Source: Chloranthus sessilifolius (Eukaryota > Streptophyta > Magnoliopsida > Chloranthales > Chloranthaceae). Taken from it: a stretch of DNA of 64,000 nucleotides. The notes below the pieces were generated by a model. The model did not search any database, had not been told where the DNA came from, and saw only the letters and a list, made by a program, of their open reading frames with translations. Where the stretch lies: the NCBI GenBank assembly GCA_021018995.1, contig CM037587.1, positions 69,211,604 to 69,275,603 on the forward strand. The letters run 5' to 3'. The position numbers and the translations under genes were made by a program. Below, one piece after another: positions 35,858 through 46,528 of the stretch (position 1 is its first letter; each line of letters begins with the position of its first letter).

Positions 35858-36082
35858 TGGAAAATCGTAAATCATGATTTTCTATCTCTGTAGTAGCTTT
35901 CTCTAGAAAATCATAAATCATAATTTTCTATCTTTTAACATAGCTTCCTATTGAACGATTCTTAATTATGATTCATCGTCTTCTCTTGTATCGTACTCTT
36001 TTTTCTCTGAAAAATCATAAATTACGATTTCTACTCTACATTTACATTGTTCCACAAAATCGTAAAACATGATTTTTCATCT
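35858..36082. repeat. Palindromic minisatellite in U3 of E
   Basis: Five units spaced about 45-55 bases, each built on AAAATCGTAAATCATGATTT or a variant: AAAATC and GATTTT arms around an AT-rich centre. It lies within 200-420 bases of the U3 tip on the - strand, where promoter elements are expected. Confidence 0.8.
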
Positions 36083-36279
36083 TTCAGTAGGAGATGATTA
36101 GTCTTTCGGTTCAATCATCTTTTTATTGCTTTATGAGTTCATTTTTATGAATATTAACACTTCGGTTTTCTTTTGCTATTTTTCTTTAATATCTACACAT
36201 CAATAACTTATTAGTAGTAAACTACGTCCTGGCATCAGTAAGTTAAGGGTGGTAAAATAGTATATTATGTGACTGATCA

Positions 36280-36316
36280 CACCCCCAAACTTACGTTTTG
36301 CTAGTCCCTAGAAAAC
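36280..36316 (-). other. Polypurine tract with upstream hairpin (E)
   Basis: On the - strand AAGTTTGGGGGTG touches the LTR. Just upstream is GTTTT-CTA, loop GGGAC, TAG-C-AAAAC, an 8-bp stem with one bulged base. Equivalent to the modules in J, B and D. Confidence 0.75.
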
Positions 36317-36971
36317 AAGGAAATATAAAATTTCTTAATACTAAGAATTTAAATGCCACTTTCGCAGGGAGCACGATTGCATTTAGTAGATGCAACAAGG
36401 CATTAAAACCCCTACGTGATCCCTAGTGCAGGAGTTATAGTCTCCCGAAGGTTTTCAGTGAAGTTACCTACAAACTTCAAATATTTTTGGATTTTTCAAA
36501 ATATTTTTCAAAAGAAAACAAAAAATCTAAACTAATTGTTATACACAAGCTACGTTAAGTAAGTTGACTAAATTGATTAAATTGATCATCACATGGTTGT
36601 TATGATTTTCTAAAATTATTAATCTTTTATCCTTACTTTCTATTATAACAGTTATCCATGATTAGAACTCCAACAATTTCAATTCCTAGTAAGCAGGGAG
36701 TGTATCCATTAGTGAACAGTTTATTCTTCATAAATTTTTCTAAACTCCAGTTTTTAGAAAATATTTTCATTCAAAAACTCACTATTGACATACTTTCAAA
36801 AAAAATATATCGAAACTATTGGGTTCTTTCAATGTATTATTTCAAAAAAATTTAGTCAAAGGATAATTGCAAAAACATATTTTAATTTCACAGAAAAAGA
36901 TAATCTATTCTATTCATATGATTCCTTGTGCAATCCATAATATCTATTTTTCATATCTCTACTAGGCTTAT
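36317..36971 (-). other. 3' noncoding tail of E, first part
   Basis: AT-rich sequence without coding potential, sharing short blocks with the 3' tails of B and J (for example CTCCCGAAGGTTTTCAGTGAAG). It ends at the B insertion site and E continues at 54606. Confidence 0.7.
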
Positions 36972-38441
36972 TGTTAGGCTATTTTTAAGTGCTTGCTACT
37001 GACTTTATTGGGGGCAGTGATAAGAATGGGGTGAATGAAAATGAATGAAAGGTGGATTAAAAATGACAGAGCAGCAAGCCTAAAATATGCACAATCCTGC
37101 AAGATACAGGGCCTATTGTAGCAAGTTTTGATAAGTAAGAGTTTGTCCCACAGGGAAGTTGATCTTAAGCTCCAAGGGAGCCATCTTTAGTAGGCCCTCT
37201 AGATCTGACTACAGATCTGTCAATCCTAAATGGAAGGAGATTTAGGGTCACTAAAATCAAAATTCTAAGGTATCCTAATGTCTAAACTATTGAAAGGGTT
37301 AAGAAAGAAGATGGAGTAAGAAAATAAATATAAAAGGGTGAGAAGTTTGCTATTAGGTTCAGATCTGATGGGTTTCATGACTCAAATTAAGATCTGCTAC
37401 TATAGAAGTCTTGTCCAATGGCTACATTATCACCATTGAGGAGAAAGAATCCAACTCTTCTTTGTGCCATGATCCAATCCCTTTATGGCTATAACCTGTC
37501 CACTTAAATGGTCACAGACTATCCAATAAGGGAACCACAGTCCAGAGATGGGTCAGAATAGGTTTATCATTGTAGGCACTACTACATCCAGGCTACAAGC
37601 ACAAGAATCCATAGGGAACCTCAACCTCTAAAGTGCTATGTGTGGAGCTAGGCCTGTATGGGAGCATGTTAGCCCAGACACATAGAACCAGCAAGAGGTT
37701 GAGTGCAACCTTAGATCCAGCTATCCACTGCTTTAGAGAGACTGTAGTGATCTAGTCGCAAGCCTACAATCTCTATAACCAAACCAGATCTGCCATCTGA
37801 TGGCGGGTCTATACACATACAGGGGAGTTTGTCCCTGCACAATCTCTCACAGGGCAACAAGCACAAGTGCAGAGACGAATAATTTGTCTTGAGTCTGTGG
37901 GTTTGCTTCACGCTAAGGCTATAACCTGTCCACTTTGATGGTCACAGACTATCCCAGAGGTTATCCTCCTCACAAAGCTCAAGATAGAACAAGAAACATT
38001 GCTGCCACCACCATGTTCACAAGCCTAGAAAAGCTCATTGCTCCCATGGGGACTTCAGATCTAGTGGGTCCTGTGGTGGGGCTAGGCCTGTACGGGAGCA
38101 TGTTAGCCCAGACACATAGGTCACTTGGATCTGAGTAAACCATAAAATCAGTCCTCCATTGCTTGCAATACGTCCTAGCAATGGAGGATCTCAAGGTAAC
38201 AGCCTTATACAGAACAACTCACAAATAAAAATCCCATAAATATAAAACACCCTATCATAAAACTCCATTAATCTATTCCAAATAGTCATAGAAAGGCATA
38301 GCCAGCAAATGTTGGACTATGGACAGAAGAAAAAGAAATCTACCTAAACCTTACTAGAGATCTATAGCTACTACAAGAAGAAGATAGACAAAATTCTATT
38401 CTAAGCAGAGAGACTCCCCCTAAACCTAAACCAGACTTAGG

Positions 38442-38449
38442 TTTATATA
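38442..38449 (-). promoter_or_regulatory. TATA box of B's 3' LTR
   Basis: The - strand reads TATATAAA in a context shared with B's other LTR and with K. Confidence 0.6.
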
Positions 38450-38639
38450 GCAGTTAGTTTGGCGGCACATTAGGGTTAGGAAACCCTAATTTTAATGATG
38501 CCACATGGCCTAATACCGTTCCTTGGATGCTTCGGGGTGCGTGCACGAAACTTAGAGAATTAGAATGTGTGCCCTAATTGTTAGAAGTTCCCAGAATGTC
38601 CTCTACAGAGGTGAGGGAGAGTAAGAGTTCAAAGCCTTG

Positions 38640-39230
38640 CCAGGTAGCACTGGTTTCCAAGACTGTCACATGGTAGCACGGTGTTCACGAGATTAAATTA
38701 GCTTGAAATTCTAGCCGTCGCGGGGTTGTCTTAGTTGCAGCTGAAATAGTCACGCGATAAGGCATTGAATCCTCGCTGGATTGCTCTGCTCTTCGCAGGA
38801 TTGCACTTTCCTTCTGAATGGCGCGAGAATCGTGCGAGTAGTTTATTTCTCAATGGATCTTCGCGAGGACGTGATGTGCATTGGTCTCTGAACTGCGCGA
38901 GAGGTTTTTTTTGAAGTTTTACATCCCGCGGCCACTGTGCGACAGCTACGCGCAGAGATACCTGGACCTCCCTCTCCTCAGCTGATCTGAGTGAACTGTG
39001 CAAGGATTGAGAGATGCTTTCTTAAGCTACGTGAGACTGTGCGATCATTTATATTTGAGCTTCACGAGAGCTGTGCGTACTATGCTGCAGGAGCCCTTCT
39101 GTCACTAAACTGCGCGAGAATGGTGCGGACAATTGGTATGATGTTATGGGAAACTCGCGAGGATTGCGCGAGGCAGGCTTTCTTAGTCATGTGAACCTTG
39201 CGACAGCTGTGCAAGGCTCATTTCTTTCTT
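38640..39230 (-). promoter_or_regulatory. CGCG-motif cluster in U3 of B's 3' LTR
   Basis: Repeated TGCGCGAGA, CTCGCGAGG, GTCGCGGGG and similar motifs upstream of the TATA box. Many contain the CGCG core recognised by plant CAMTA factors; binding here is untested. Confidence 0.5.
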
Positions 39231-39449
39231 TGCTGTTGTTGTGCTCTGCCTTCGTGCAGTCACGCTCTCTGTCTTCCATTCTTCTGAGAGACTTCTGGGG
39301 CAAAAGTTGGCTCCTTAAGAGGATTAAGGCCTTATTGCAGTTGTTGTTTATTACCTGCAAAACAGGCTTAAAGTACTTTTATTAAATGAGTAAGGGTCTA
39401 ACAAAGATTAAGTTAAGGGGTGAAAAGTGGTACTTTTCAGGTCTTAACA

Positions 39450-39487
39450 CACCCCCAAACCTAATCTTTGCTAGTCCCTTAGCAAAG
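39450..39487 (-). other. Polypurine tract with upstream hairpin (B)
   Basis: On the - strand AGGTTTGGGGGTG abuts the LTR. Upstream lies a perfect 8-bp stem CTTTGCTA/TAGCAAAG around the loop AGGGAC (39466-39487). Confidence 0.85.
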
Positions 39488-41113
39488 CTACACTAAAAAT
39501 CTATAGAAATTAAATGCCACTTTCGTAGGGAGCACGGATACATTTAGCATATGTACCAAGCCTTTTTGAACCCCTAGGTCATCCCTAGTGGAGTGAAGTC
39601 TCCTGAGGGTTTTCAGTGAAGATACCAACAAACTTCTCAATAAAACAGTTAACAGTAATGCAAGATTGTGAAGTTAGCAGTCAAGAAATAGAGTATCAGT
39701 TCACCCTTGAATCGGTAAAAATATAGGAAATTTAAAATACATTGTCTGCACAGATGTTTAAGCAACATAAACTTCACATGATGGCACAACATTTCCAATT
39801 AGTTCACAACAGGGAAACTACGCATGTGTGTTAGCACTGAGTTCATCATTAAATTAAAAATTAGGTTGTAGGTCATGCCCAATACATTCAATATCAGACC
39901 CAAAACTCTCCAAGGCATATTCTCACAAAGAACTTTTGAGGGTTTCATTGTCTCTCAAGCTCAAGAGCAGTTGCATCCCCCAAATGGGTCTGTAAGCATG
40001 AGCATAGACATAGCATTCAAGTTCTAGCATCATTGGCAGATTTTTACCATAGATTGGACAACTCATTATCTCCACATGACAGCTCATTCAACTTTAGATC
40101 ACAAGGTTTTTAACTGGGCTGTAATGTGGCTTATGGTATTGGGTTATAAAAAGAATTGGAAGGTTGAAAAAGGGGTTTGAAATTCAAAAATCAGTAGGTG
40201 CAGGAGGTGATTCATGACTTCACCTTCTTTAATTCAGCTCCTTTCATCTTCTTTGAAATCTTCAGATTTGAAGTGATCAATTTCTCTTCTTGTTTGATTT
40301 TTTTCCAATGAATGTTTCCTCTTGATTCCTCTCTTACTCCTCTTCATTATTGTTTTTTTCTCATTCTGGTGCAGTTTTCTTCTTTTTATTTTTTTAGTTT
40401 TTGCTTTAATGAATTGCCACCTTTTTCCTCAGTTGTTATACTGCTAGAACTTCAGATAATTCTTCTCCACTCATCCAATGTTGACCCTAGCTAGTCCACC
40501 TTTAACTCTTTCTCCTTTACCTTCTGACTTCTCAGAGTGAGGGTAATGTTAAATCAGATCCATAAGTTTAGGTACAAGTACTCAGGTGTGTTTTGAAGAA
40601 AATTGGACTTTGAAGCTCAAAGAGTGTATGAACAAGGGCAGTTGCTTTAGGGTTTGGTCTGTTTAGGCTCAAACTGTCCAAGAGAAGGCCTTGATCCTTT
40701 CCTAAGTGTCATGAGTGCTATCAGTTGTTTCAACTTGGAGTTACCTAAATTTTAGTGAACACATTGACTTAGCCAATCCTTAAAGCTAGAAGAAATTTGC
40801 CTCAATCACTCCTCAAATAAAAAAAATTTGTAGGCCCAATTCTCACTGGTGATGGTCTTCCTTTGAACTTTTAACTATGTCCTTACCTTTTTCTCGCTTC
40901 AATGATTCACTAAGTGCTGATACCAGTGAGTTTTCTTGGTGTTCTCATCTTGGAAATGTGAAAATTTAGAAATTTATAATGTCTAAAGATCTGCAAAAAG
41001 TTTAAATTCTTTAATTTTCATAATTCTTAAGTGAACACAGCTCCATTTCTATGTTACTCACATGATTCTGCTGCACTTTAAGTTAACTATGTTATTGGCA
41101 GACCTACCTGCCA
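39488..41113 (-). other. 3' noncoding tail of B
   Basis: About 1.6 kb between the internal purine tract and the 3' polypurine tract. T-rich on the + strand around 40280-40450. The part 39488-40218 is the same sequence as J, and the part near 40070-41110 corresponds to D's 63063-64000. No gene seen. Confidence 0.8.
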
Positions 41114-41148
41114 CACCCCCAAACCTAGGAGGAGCAGTGTCCTCACTG
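41114..41148 (-). other. Second, internal purine tract with hairpin (B)
   Basis: On the - strand AGGTTTGGGGGTG (41114-41126) repeats the 3' polypurine tract about 1.65 kb upstream of it. Nearby, CAGTG-AGGA-CACTG (41135-41148) forms a 5-bp stem. D has the same site with a different but still complementary stem. Confidence 0.75.
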
Positions 41149-41296
41149 GTTCAGAGGTGAGAATAAACGGTAGAATCCAAGGAAACATACAGAAACAAAC
41201 ACAGAAGAAGAGAGAGAAATAAAAATGCAAAACTGAATAGTATGGAACTAAAAGACAACTTTCATTAAAAGAAAAAGAAAATATGACAAAAAGATG

Positions 41297-41334
41297 AAAA
41301 AAAAAAAAAAGAGAAAATGGGGGGGGGGGGGGGG
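41297..41334. repeat. Adjacent A14 and G16 homopolymer runs
   Basis: A run of 14 A (41297-41310) and a run of 16 G (41319-41334) inside B, at the Pro-codon end of the small ORF. The G run is (on the - strand) C-rich coding for prolines and may also be a sequencing trouble spot. Confidence 0.9.
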
Positions 41335-41337
41335 TTA

Positions 41338-41616
41338 AGGTGTAGCCGGGGGAGGGTTGGAGGAAGATGGAGGGGGAGAGGCAGGTGGTGCCATATTTTT
41401 CTTTTTCTTTTCCTCTCTCTTCTCTCTTTTTTTCTTTTTCTTCTCCTCTAACTTCTCTCTTTTTTTCTTTTTCTTTTCCTCCTTGGCCAAGATCCACTTG
41501 ACCTCGTCATACTCATCCTAGTGAAATTGCAAGGGGTCCGGCTCCTTAGGCGGTGGGGGATCGTCCCAGATGGGGTAAAATTTGATTAGGAAGCCGAAGG
41601 GGCTATCATCCGCCAT
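41338..41616 (-). pseudogene. Small 3' ORF of B, acidic/Pro start and Lys/Glu-rich end (fossil)
   Basis: It starts at a - strand ATG at 41616 with MADDSPFGFLIKFYPIWDD and a PPPPKEPDPLQF stretch. A highly charged helix of Lys, Glu and Arg repeats (KEEKEKKK type) follows, then a Pro-rich end near 41340. No membrane segment and no domain I recognise. A CGCG/TATA-like block lies upstream (41848-41952). E has a similarly placed small ORF (54950-55156). Broken; function unknown. Confidence 0.5.
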
Positions 41617-41847
41617 TTGTGTGAGGAGGTATGGACTTCTATGGTTAGAAGAGGAGGGATGAGATGAAAAGGGACTGAGGGCTGGTTTAAAAGAGAGGGA
41701 CGAGGGAACATGAATCGGCGGAATTGAAATTGCGCCAGTTTTCACACTTGGCAATAAATGAGGGTTGTGTGGGGAAAGAAGAAAATACACAACTGGCTCT
41801 TTGGAAAAGAGAACTAGCATTAAATGAATGTCCAAAGAGAGGCATGG

Positions 41848-41952
41848 TATTTAAAGAGGTAAGTGTAGTGCGCGGGGATCCTTGCGAGGAGTGATAAGTG
41901 ATGAGGAAAGGACATTTCTCGCGCAGCTGAGCTGGGGATCTTCGCGAGGTAC
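41848..41952 (-). promoter_or_regulatory. Possible promoter before the small ORF of B
   Basis: Three CGCG motifs (41868-41952: CTCGCGAAG, TGCGCGAGA, CCCGCGCAC on the - strand) are followed by the TATA-like TTTAAATA (41848-41855), about 230 bases upstream of the ATG at 41616. The spacer 41953-42255 holds nothing else recognisable. Confidence 0.4.
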
Positions 41953-42255
41953 ACTTATGATGGCACATCAATTTGAAGAAGGAGCCATTGCAATCTCGGA
42001 AGTAGGTAAGTGCACAAATTTATATAAACACCATCTCCACGACATGGATTACTGGTTCAAAGAGAAAAATATCCTCCCAAAACCTCTTCTCCCATGAATG
42101 GCAAAAAGAACAAAATCACAAGTAATAAACAATCAGAAAGAAACACACAGAATAAATCAATGGAGAAAACTAGAATTTCTATTAAAGTGGAATAAAAATA
42201 GTTACAAGTGGAATGACAAGAAGAAAAACCTAAGATACAATCTAGAAGCTAGGAT

Positions 42256-45200
42256 CTAATCTGAATCAGAATCTGTAAGGAAATCCCAGCCCATCTGTTT
42301 AGCCTTTGCCTTAAGGGCAGCTCTGTCCTCTTTCTTCTTCTCCTCCCTTGCCTTTTTCTTCTCGGCTGGTGTTTTCACCGCAGTTGGAGCTTTAGGTGCC
42401 CTCACCCTTACTTTTGGTGCTTTGGGAGCTTTTGGTTCCTTGGGTTCTTGAGGGGCTTTGCCTTTACGCTTAGCAGGGGGGGTGGCAGGGGATTTTCCTT
42501 TGCCTTTAGCCTTGGGTTTCTCAGTGGGGACCACTGGTGACTTTCCTTTTTCAATGGACCCAGGTTTGGCCGGGGGCTGTGCCTCTTCAGATTGGGCAGC
42601 AAGCTCTTTGCCAATTTTTAAAGGAACAACTTTGGGAGCAGACCTCTTGGCTGTGACTTTCCTCCGCTGAGGATAAGTTTGTTCTTATGGAGGTTCAACA
42701 GAGGACGTGGTAGGGGTAGGTTGCTCAGTAGATGGAGGCTGCTCCTTAGGAGGTGAAGCAAGAGCTTTTCCTTTATCTTTTTGGGGCTTAGGTGGTGCCT
42801 CCTCAGACTGGGCAGGTGGAGCTGGAGTAGTAGTTGGCGCAAGCTGAGGCACGTGAGCAGAGAGTGGGGTTGGGTGGTAAGGTTCATTTCTGACAGCAGC
42901 CAATGCAGATTCCAATGAGGCTATTTGGACTTTAAATTTAAGGGCGTTAGTCTCATGGATCTCCTTTTGGATTTTTTAGATTTCTTGGGCATTGTTAAGT
43001 CATTTTTCAAGCATTCTTACCCGGGCAGTCGCTGCAGTAGCATTAGATTTCTCATACTCCCAATTAATCTGATAATAAGTAGCTGAAGTTTTTGTCTTCT
43101 GATATTCCTCCATAATATTTTTCCACCCCAAGGAGATGTCCAGTAGTTGGTCGCTGTGGGCCTCCGTCATCTCATCAATCTTCTCCAGCAGGGGGGTCTC
43201 AATTGATTGGCATAACTTGGCCATACCCCTCAGGACATCCTTCCTCAGGTAAGCATTATCCCGCATGTGATGTAGGATGGTGAGGTAAGGAGGGCTGTAG
43301 AAATGATGTTTGGGTGCAATTGGCAGATAGGAGGTGGAAGGAGCAAAGTGTGCTTGGTCCTGAGGGGGAAGGGGGAATGGTAGTAGGGAAGTCAAGTGGT
43401 GGGAGAATGGGGTCAGGTTCTGGGTCTGTTTTGGTAGATTTGGCAGAAAAGGTGGGAGGGGGTAGGATAAGAGGGGGAATGGAGGGTATAGGGGAAAAAG
43501 TGAAGGGTGTAGGCTCAACAGGAGTTGGGGGTGATGGGGGATGGAAAATTGGAATGGTGAAAAGGGGTAAAGGAAAAGGGTGGGGAAGAGGTAATGGTGA
43601 TGGTGGGAGGGGTAATGATTCAGGAGGGAAGCCTGTTTGGGTGGTCTTGTCAGTGAATAAGACTAGGGGGGTTGAAGTGGACGGGGTAGGGATGGGTGGA
43701 GTGGTTAAGGTGTGTAGGGTGGATTGGATGGAGGTGAGTTCAGCCTGCATCTGGTCCTGTTTGTGGTTATTAGTGGATAACTGGGCTTGGTTGTCATAGA
43801 TCAGGGGTAGGATGAGGGTTAGTGTGTCAAAGCTAGGAGGTGGGGTTTGGTAAGAAGAGGGTACTGGTTGGAAAGGGGAGGAAGGAGCATGATGGAAAGT
43901 CGAGGGAGGGGAAGAGTGGGGTTTTGGGGAAAGGTGTTGTGAGGTAGTTGGGGAGTCTGGTAGAGGGGTGTAGTAGGTAGGCATGGTTTCAAGGAATGTA
44001 GAGATGAAGGCTTGGAAGCCTATGGATGTCTTTAGGGTTAAGTCAATGTTGGGGAGAGGAGATATAGTAGATATGGCTGGGGTGGTCGTTTCTTCAAGGT
44101 GGGGTGGGTCAATGGGGATGGAAGGTATTGAGGGTGGTGTCTGGGAGATGGTTGGGATGGTCTGAGTAGGCTTTCATTTCTTGTAGGAGATGAGTGGGGG
44201 GTTGGCAGGCTTAGTTGTAATGGAGGGGGGAATGGAGGGGGGAATTGTGGCAATGTACTATGGTAAGGTAGGGGAAGGGGAGTCCTCCCATGGACCAAGC
44301 ATAGGTGAAGGGGGAGTGGGCATGGAGAATGGAATTAGACGGGGGTGAGAGATGGATGCAAAAGGAGTAGAGGATGCAGGAATAAAAGGTGGAGGGGGTG
44401 TGGGTGCTGCTGTAGGGATGAAAGTGATGAGCTCTGGAGGCACTGCTTTTGTAGCAGGGGTAGACTATGATTCATCTGCTTCTGCTTGCTTGGGCAGGGC
44501 CTGAGCCTTAGCTTTCTTCTTTTTCTGACCCCCCATCAGGCTTCTACTAATTCCCCATTGCCTCTTGGCAAAGGTAGTAGGGGTAAGGGTGGTGGTTTGC
44601 TCGGTCCTTCCTATCTTGTAGCCCCCCTTGATTAGCAGCAAGGTGATGATTCGTGCAGAGGGTAGGGTGTGAGGCTTTTTGTTCGACCCTAATTTTCCCA
44701 CTGTGTCTTTCGTAGCCTCAAAAATTAGCCAGGTTGCATGGAAGCCATGGCCCATGTGATAGGAGTAGACAACATCCGTAATGGGGTTTCTCCTCTCCTG
44801 CTGATGTCCTGAGCAATAGATGTTCTTCTGTAGGAATTGGTCAATGAACAGCAGTTCAGGTTCGAGTTCCCTCCTTCTAATTGAGTCTCCAGTGGCTTTT
44901 AATCCTCTTGTTAGGGTCCTTGCAATTGTGTCAATTGATGCACGCAGAGGGGGGCCATAGCCACAGTTAGGATTGAATGCTACTGGGATGCCCAATACTT
45001 AGCAATCATCTTAGGGCTCACTAATAAATCAAAATTGTCAATCATCACCAACAAGCACTCTTGTCCATCGTTGCCCTTCTTGACCTTGATGTGCTGGTAA
45101 AACAGCTGCACAAGCCTTGGGCAGGCTAGTGCTGGAATTTCTCTCATCAATGGCATCAGGATCGCTTTGCTTATGAACTGTACTGCAGGGGCAGAGAGAG

Positions 45201-45422
45201 GTTCTTTCTCAAAAAAGGGTACATCAAAGGCTTCTTCAGGCTCTAATGGGATTGACTCCATACGCTCCGAAGGGGTAGAGAACTTAGTGGTTGGTACCGT
45301 CGCCTCCTCAAACACTTCCTTTCCTTTTTTGGGAGACTTTGAAGTCTTGGCCTTTTTAGGGGTGGTCTCTGCAGGGTCCTTGTCCTTCCCCTTTCTCTTT
45401 TGTGCAATTTTGGGAGCCATTT
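42256..45422 (-). pseudogene. Long accessory ORF of B, about 1,055 codons (fossil)
   Basis: From MAPKIAQKRKGKDKDP (Lys-rich, nuclear-localisation-like) through a globular domain with LVQLFYQHIKVKK, GIPVAFNPNCGYGPP and LLIKGGYKIGRTEQ. A long Pro/Ser/Thr-rich segment with a helical stretch (DTLTLILPLIYDNQAQLS) follows, then a coiled-coil-like part (MRDNAYLRKDVLRGMAKLCQ, YEKSNATAATARVRMLEK). Next is a Lys/Ala/Pro-rich basic region (APKAPKVRVRAPKAPT) and an acidic end, DFLTDSDSD, at 42256. No signal peptide or membrane helix. It sits where Athila elements are said to carry an envelope-like gene, but its make-up suits a nuclear nucleic-acid- or chromatin-binding protein better (inference). About five breaks. 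Confidence 0.75.
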
Positions 45423-46528
45423 CTAACTTTGTCCTCTAGTATGAGCAATGGAGACAGAGAGCTAGGGTTTGGTTTGATTTGACGAACAGGGCACCTCAAG
45501 ATCTCAGAGCAGAGGTAAATGGATGGGGGTGATGATAAGAACAACTCTATAGAGTTGTGAAGTGAATGATGAGCTGTAGGAGTGATGCTGGACGGGAGAG
45601 GGGAGAGTGGCAGAAGCTAGGGTTTCGCAGAGGGAAGAAGAAAGCAGATAATGAAAAAGGGACAAAGCGCGGGGTTGAAATACTTATCGCGAAGCTTGGC
45701 GCGCTTTGGAACATCTGGTCGCGGGGTTGGAAATAAACCTAGCGAGGGTGTCAATTACATCTGGATTGCACGACAATCTCTAAAGTCGACCTTGGAGCGC
45801 GCAACAGAGTAAGATTAATTCATATGAATTGCACGAGCGGTTCCTAAGGCTCTATTTGGATTGCGCAAAAAGCTCTAAGGTTCATCTTGAATCTCGCGAT
45901 AGACTTAGCATCTCACGATAGTAAATAGAATATTTCTGTTGAATTGTGCAAGATTCTCCTAGTTTATCTTCTGAACCTCGTGAGAGCCTGATAATCTCAT
46001 GACAGGTAATGTATGGCTCTATATGAATTGCGCGAGAGGCTCTCAGCTACACATGAATCTCGCGACAGCGAATAGAATGTGTCTAGGTGAACTGCACGAA
46101 CTTCTCTCAGACTCCCTCATTTAACCTCGCGAGAGCATATGAATCTCGCGATAGTCTCCCAGGCTTCCATTTTGGACCCAGCGACAATAAGGTATAAAAT
46201 AGAGAGCATGTGCTCTATGTTCTGCCCTTTTTCATGTTTGTTGTGGTTGAATCCTGGGCATGACCCTCTCCTATGACTGTCTTTAGTCATATGTAAACTC
46301 AATCATACACTCAAGGACAATGAAAATGACCTCCCACATTAGGCATTCAACAGAAGCTATCAATTCAAAAATAGTAGGAAGCAAGCGAAACATTAAAAGT
46401 TCAAAAACAGATAGGGAAAAAAATCAAATAAGGTCACTAGCAAATCCTAGAAAATAGAAACTAAAGAGAGCAAGATGAATCAACCAAAAACTAAGTACAT
46501 ATGCTACAGTATTGACACACCTGTGGAA
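45423..46528 (-). promoter_or_regulatory. Spacer before B's accessory ORF: CGCG cluster plus telobox leader
   Basis: From 45660 to 46170 about ten CGCG cores in degenerate repeats (TCTCGCGACA, TTGCGCGAGAGG, CCTCGCGAGAG). Then, toward the ORF on the - strand, a pyrimidine-rich leader with AAACCCTA teloboxes at 45618-45625 and 45463-45470. The layout equals A's spacer although the two elements are diverged. Candidate internal promoter and 5' leader (inference). 46180-46528 is AT-rich without visible features. Confidence 0.5.

Larger units (their letters stand above)
34822..36279 (-). repeat. 3' LTR of E
   Basis: Runs TGATTATATG...GACTGATCA, 1,458 bases, directly abutting the polypurine tract at 36280. 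It contains a TA microsatellite (34926-34956), a palindromic minisatellite (35858-36082) and a U3-tip hairpin (36256-36266) followed on the - strand by the conserved ACCACCCTTAACTT block. It is quite distinct from the A, B and D LTRs. Confidence 0.8.
36972..39449 (-). repeat. 3' LTR of B
   Basis: TGTTAGGC...CTTAACA, 2,478 bases. U3 with a CGCG cluster (about 38640-39230), TATA box at 38442-38449, two transcribed copies of the repeated hairpin motif (37487-37524 and 37917-37954), and the U3-tip hairpin (39422-39438). Confidence 0.95.

Noticed and set aside
43314-43799. 161-codon + strand frame, Gly-rich
   Set aside because: It is the antisense of the Pro-rich part of B's accessory ORF; glycine richness mirrors the proline codons.
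42256-45422. Envelope-like gene
   Set aside because: No signal peptide, no transmembrane helix and a basic, Pro-rich, coiled-coil make-up.
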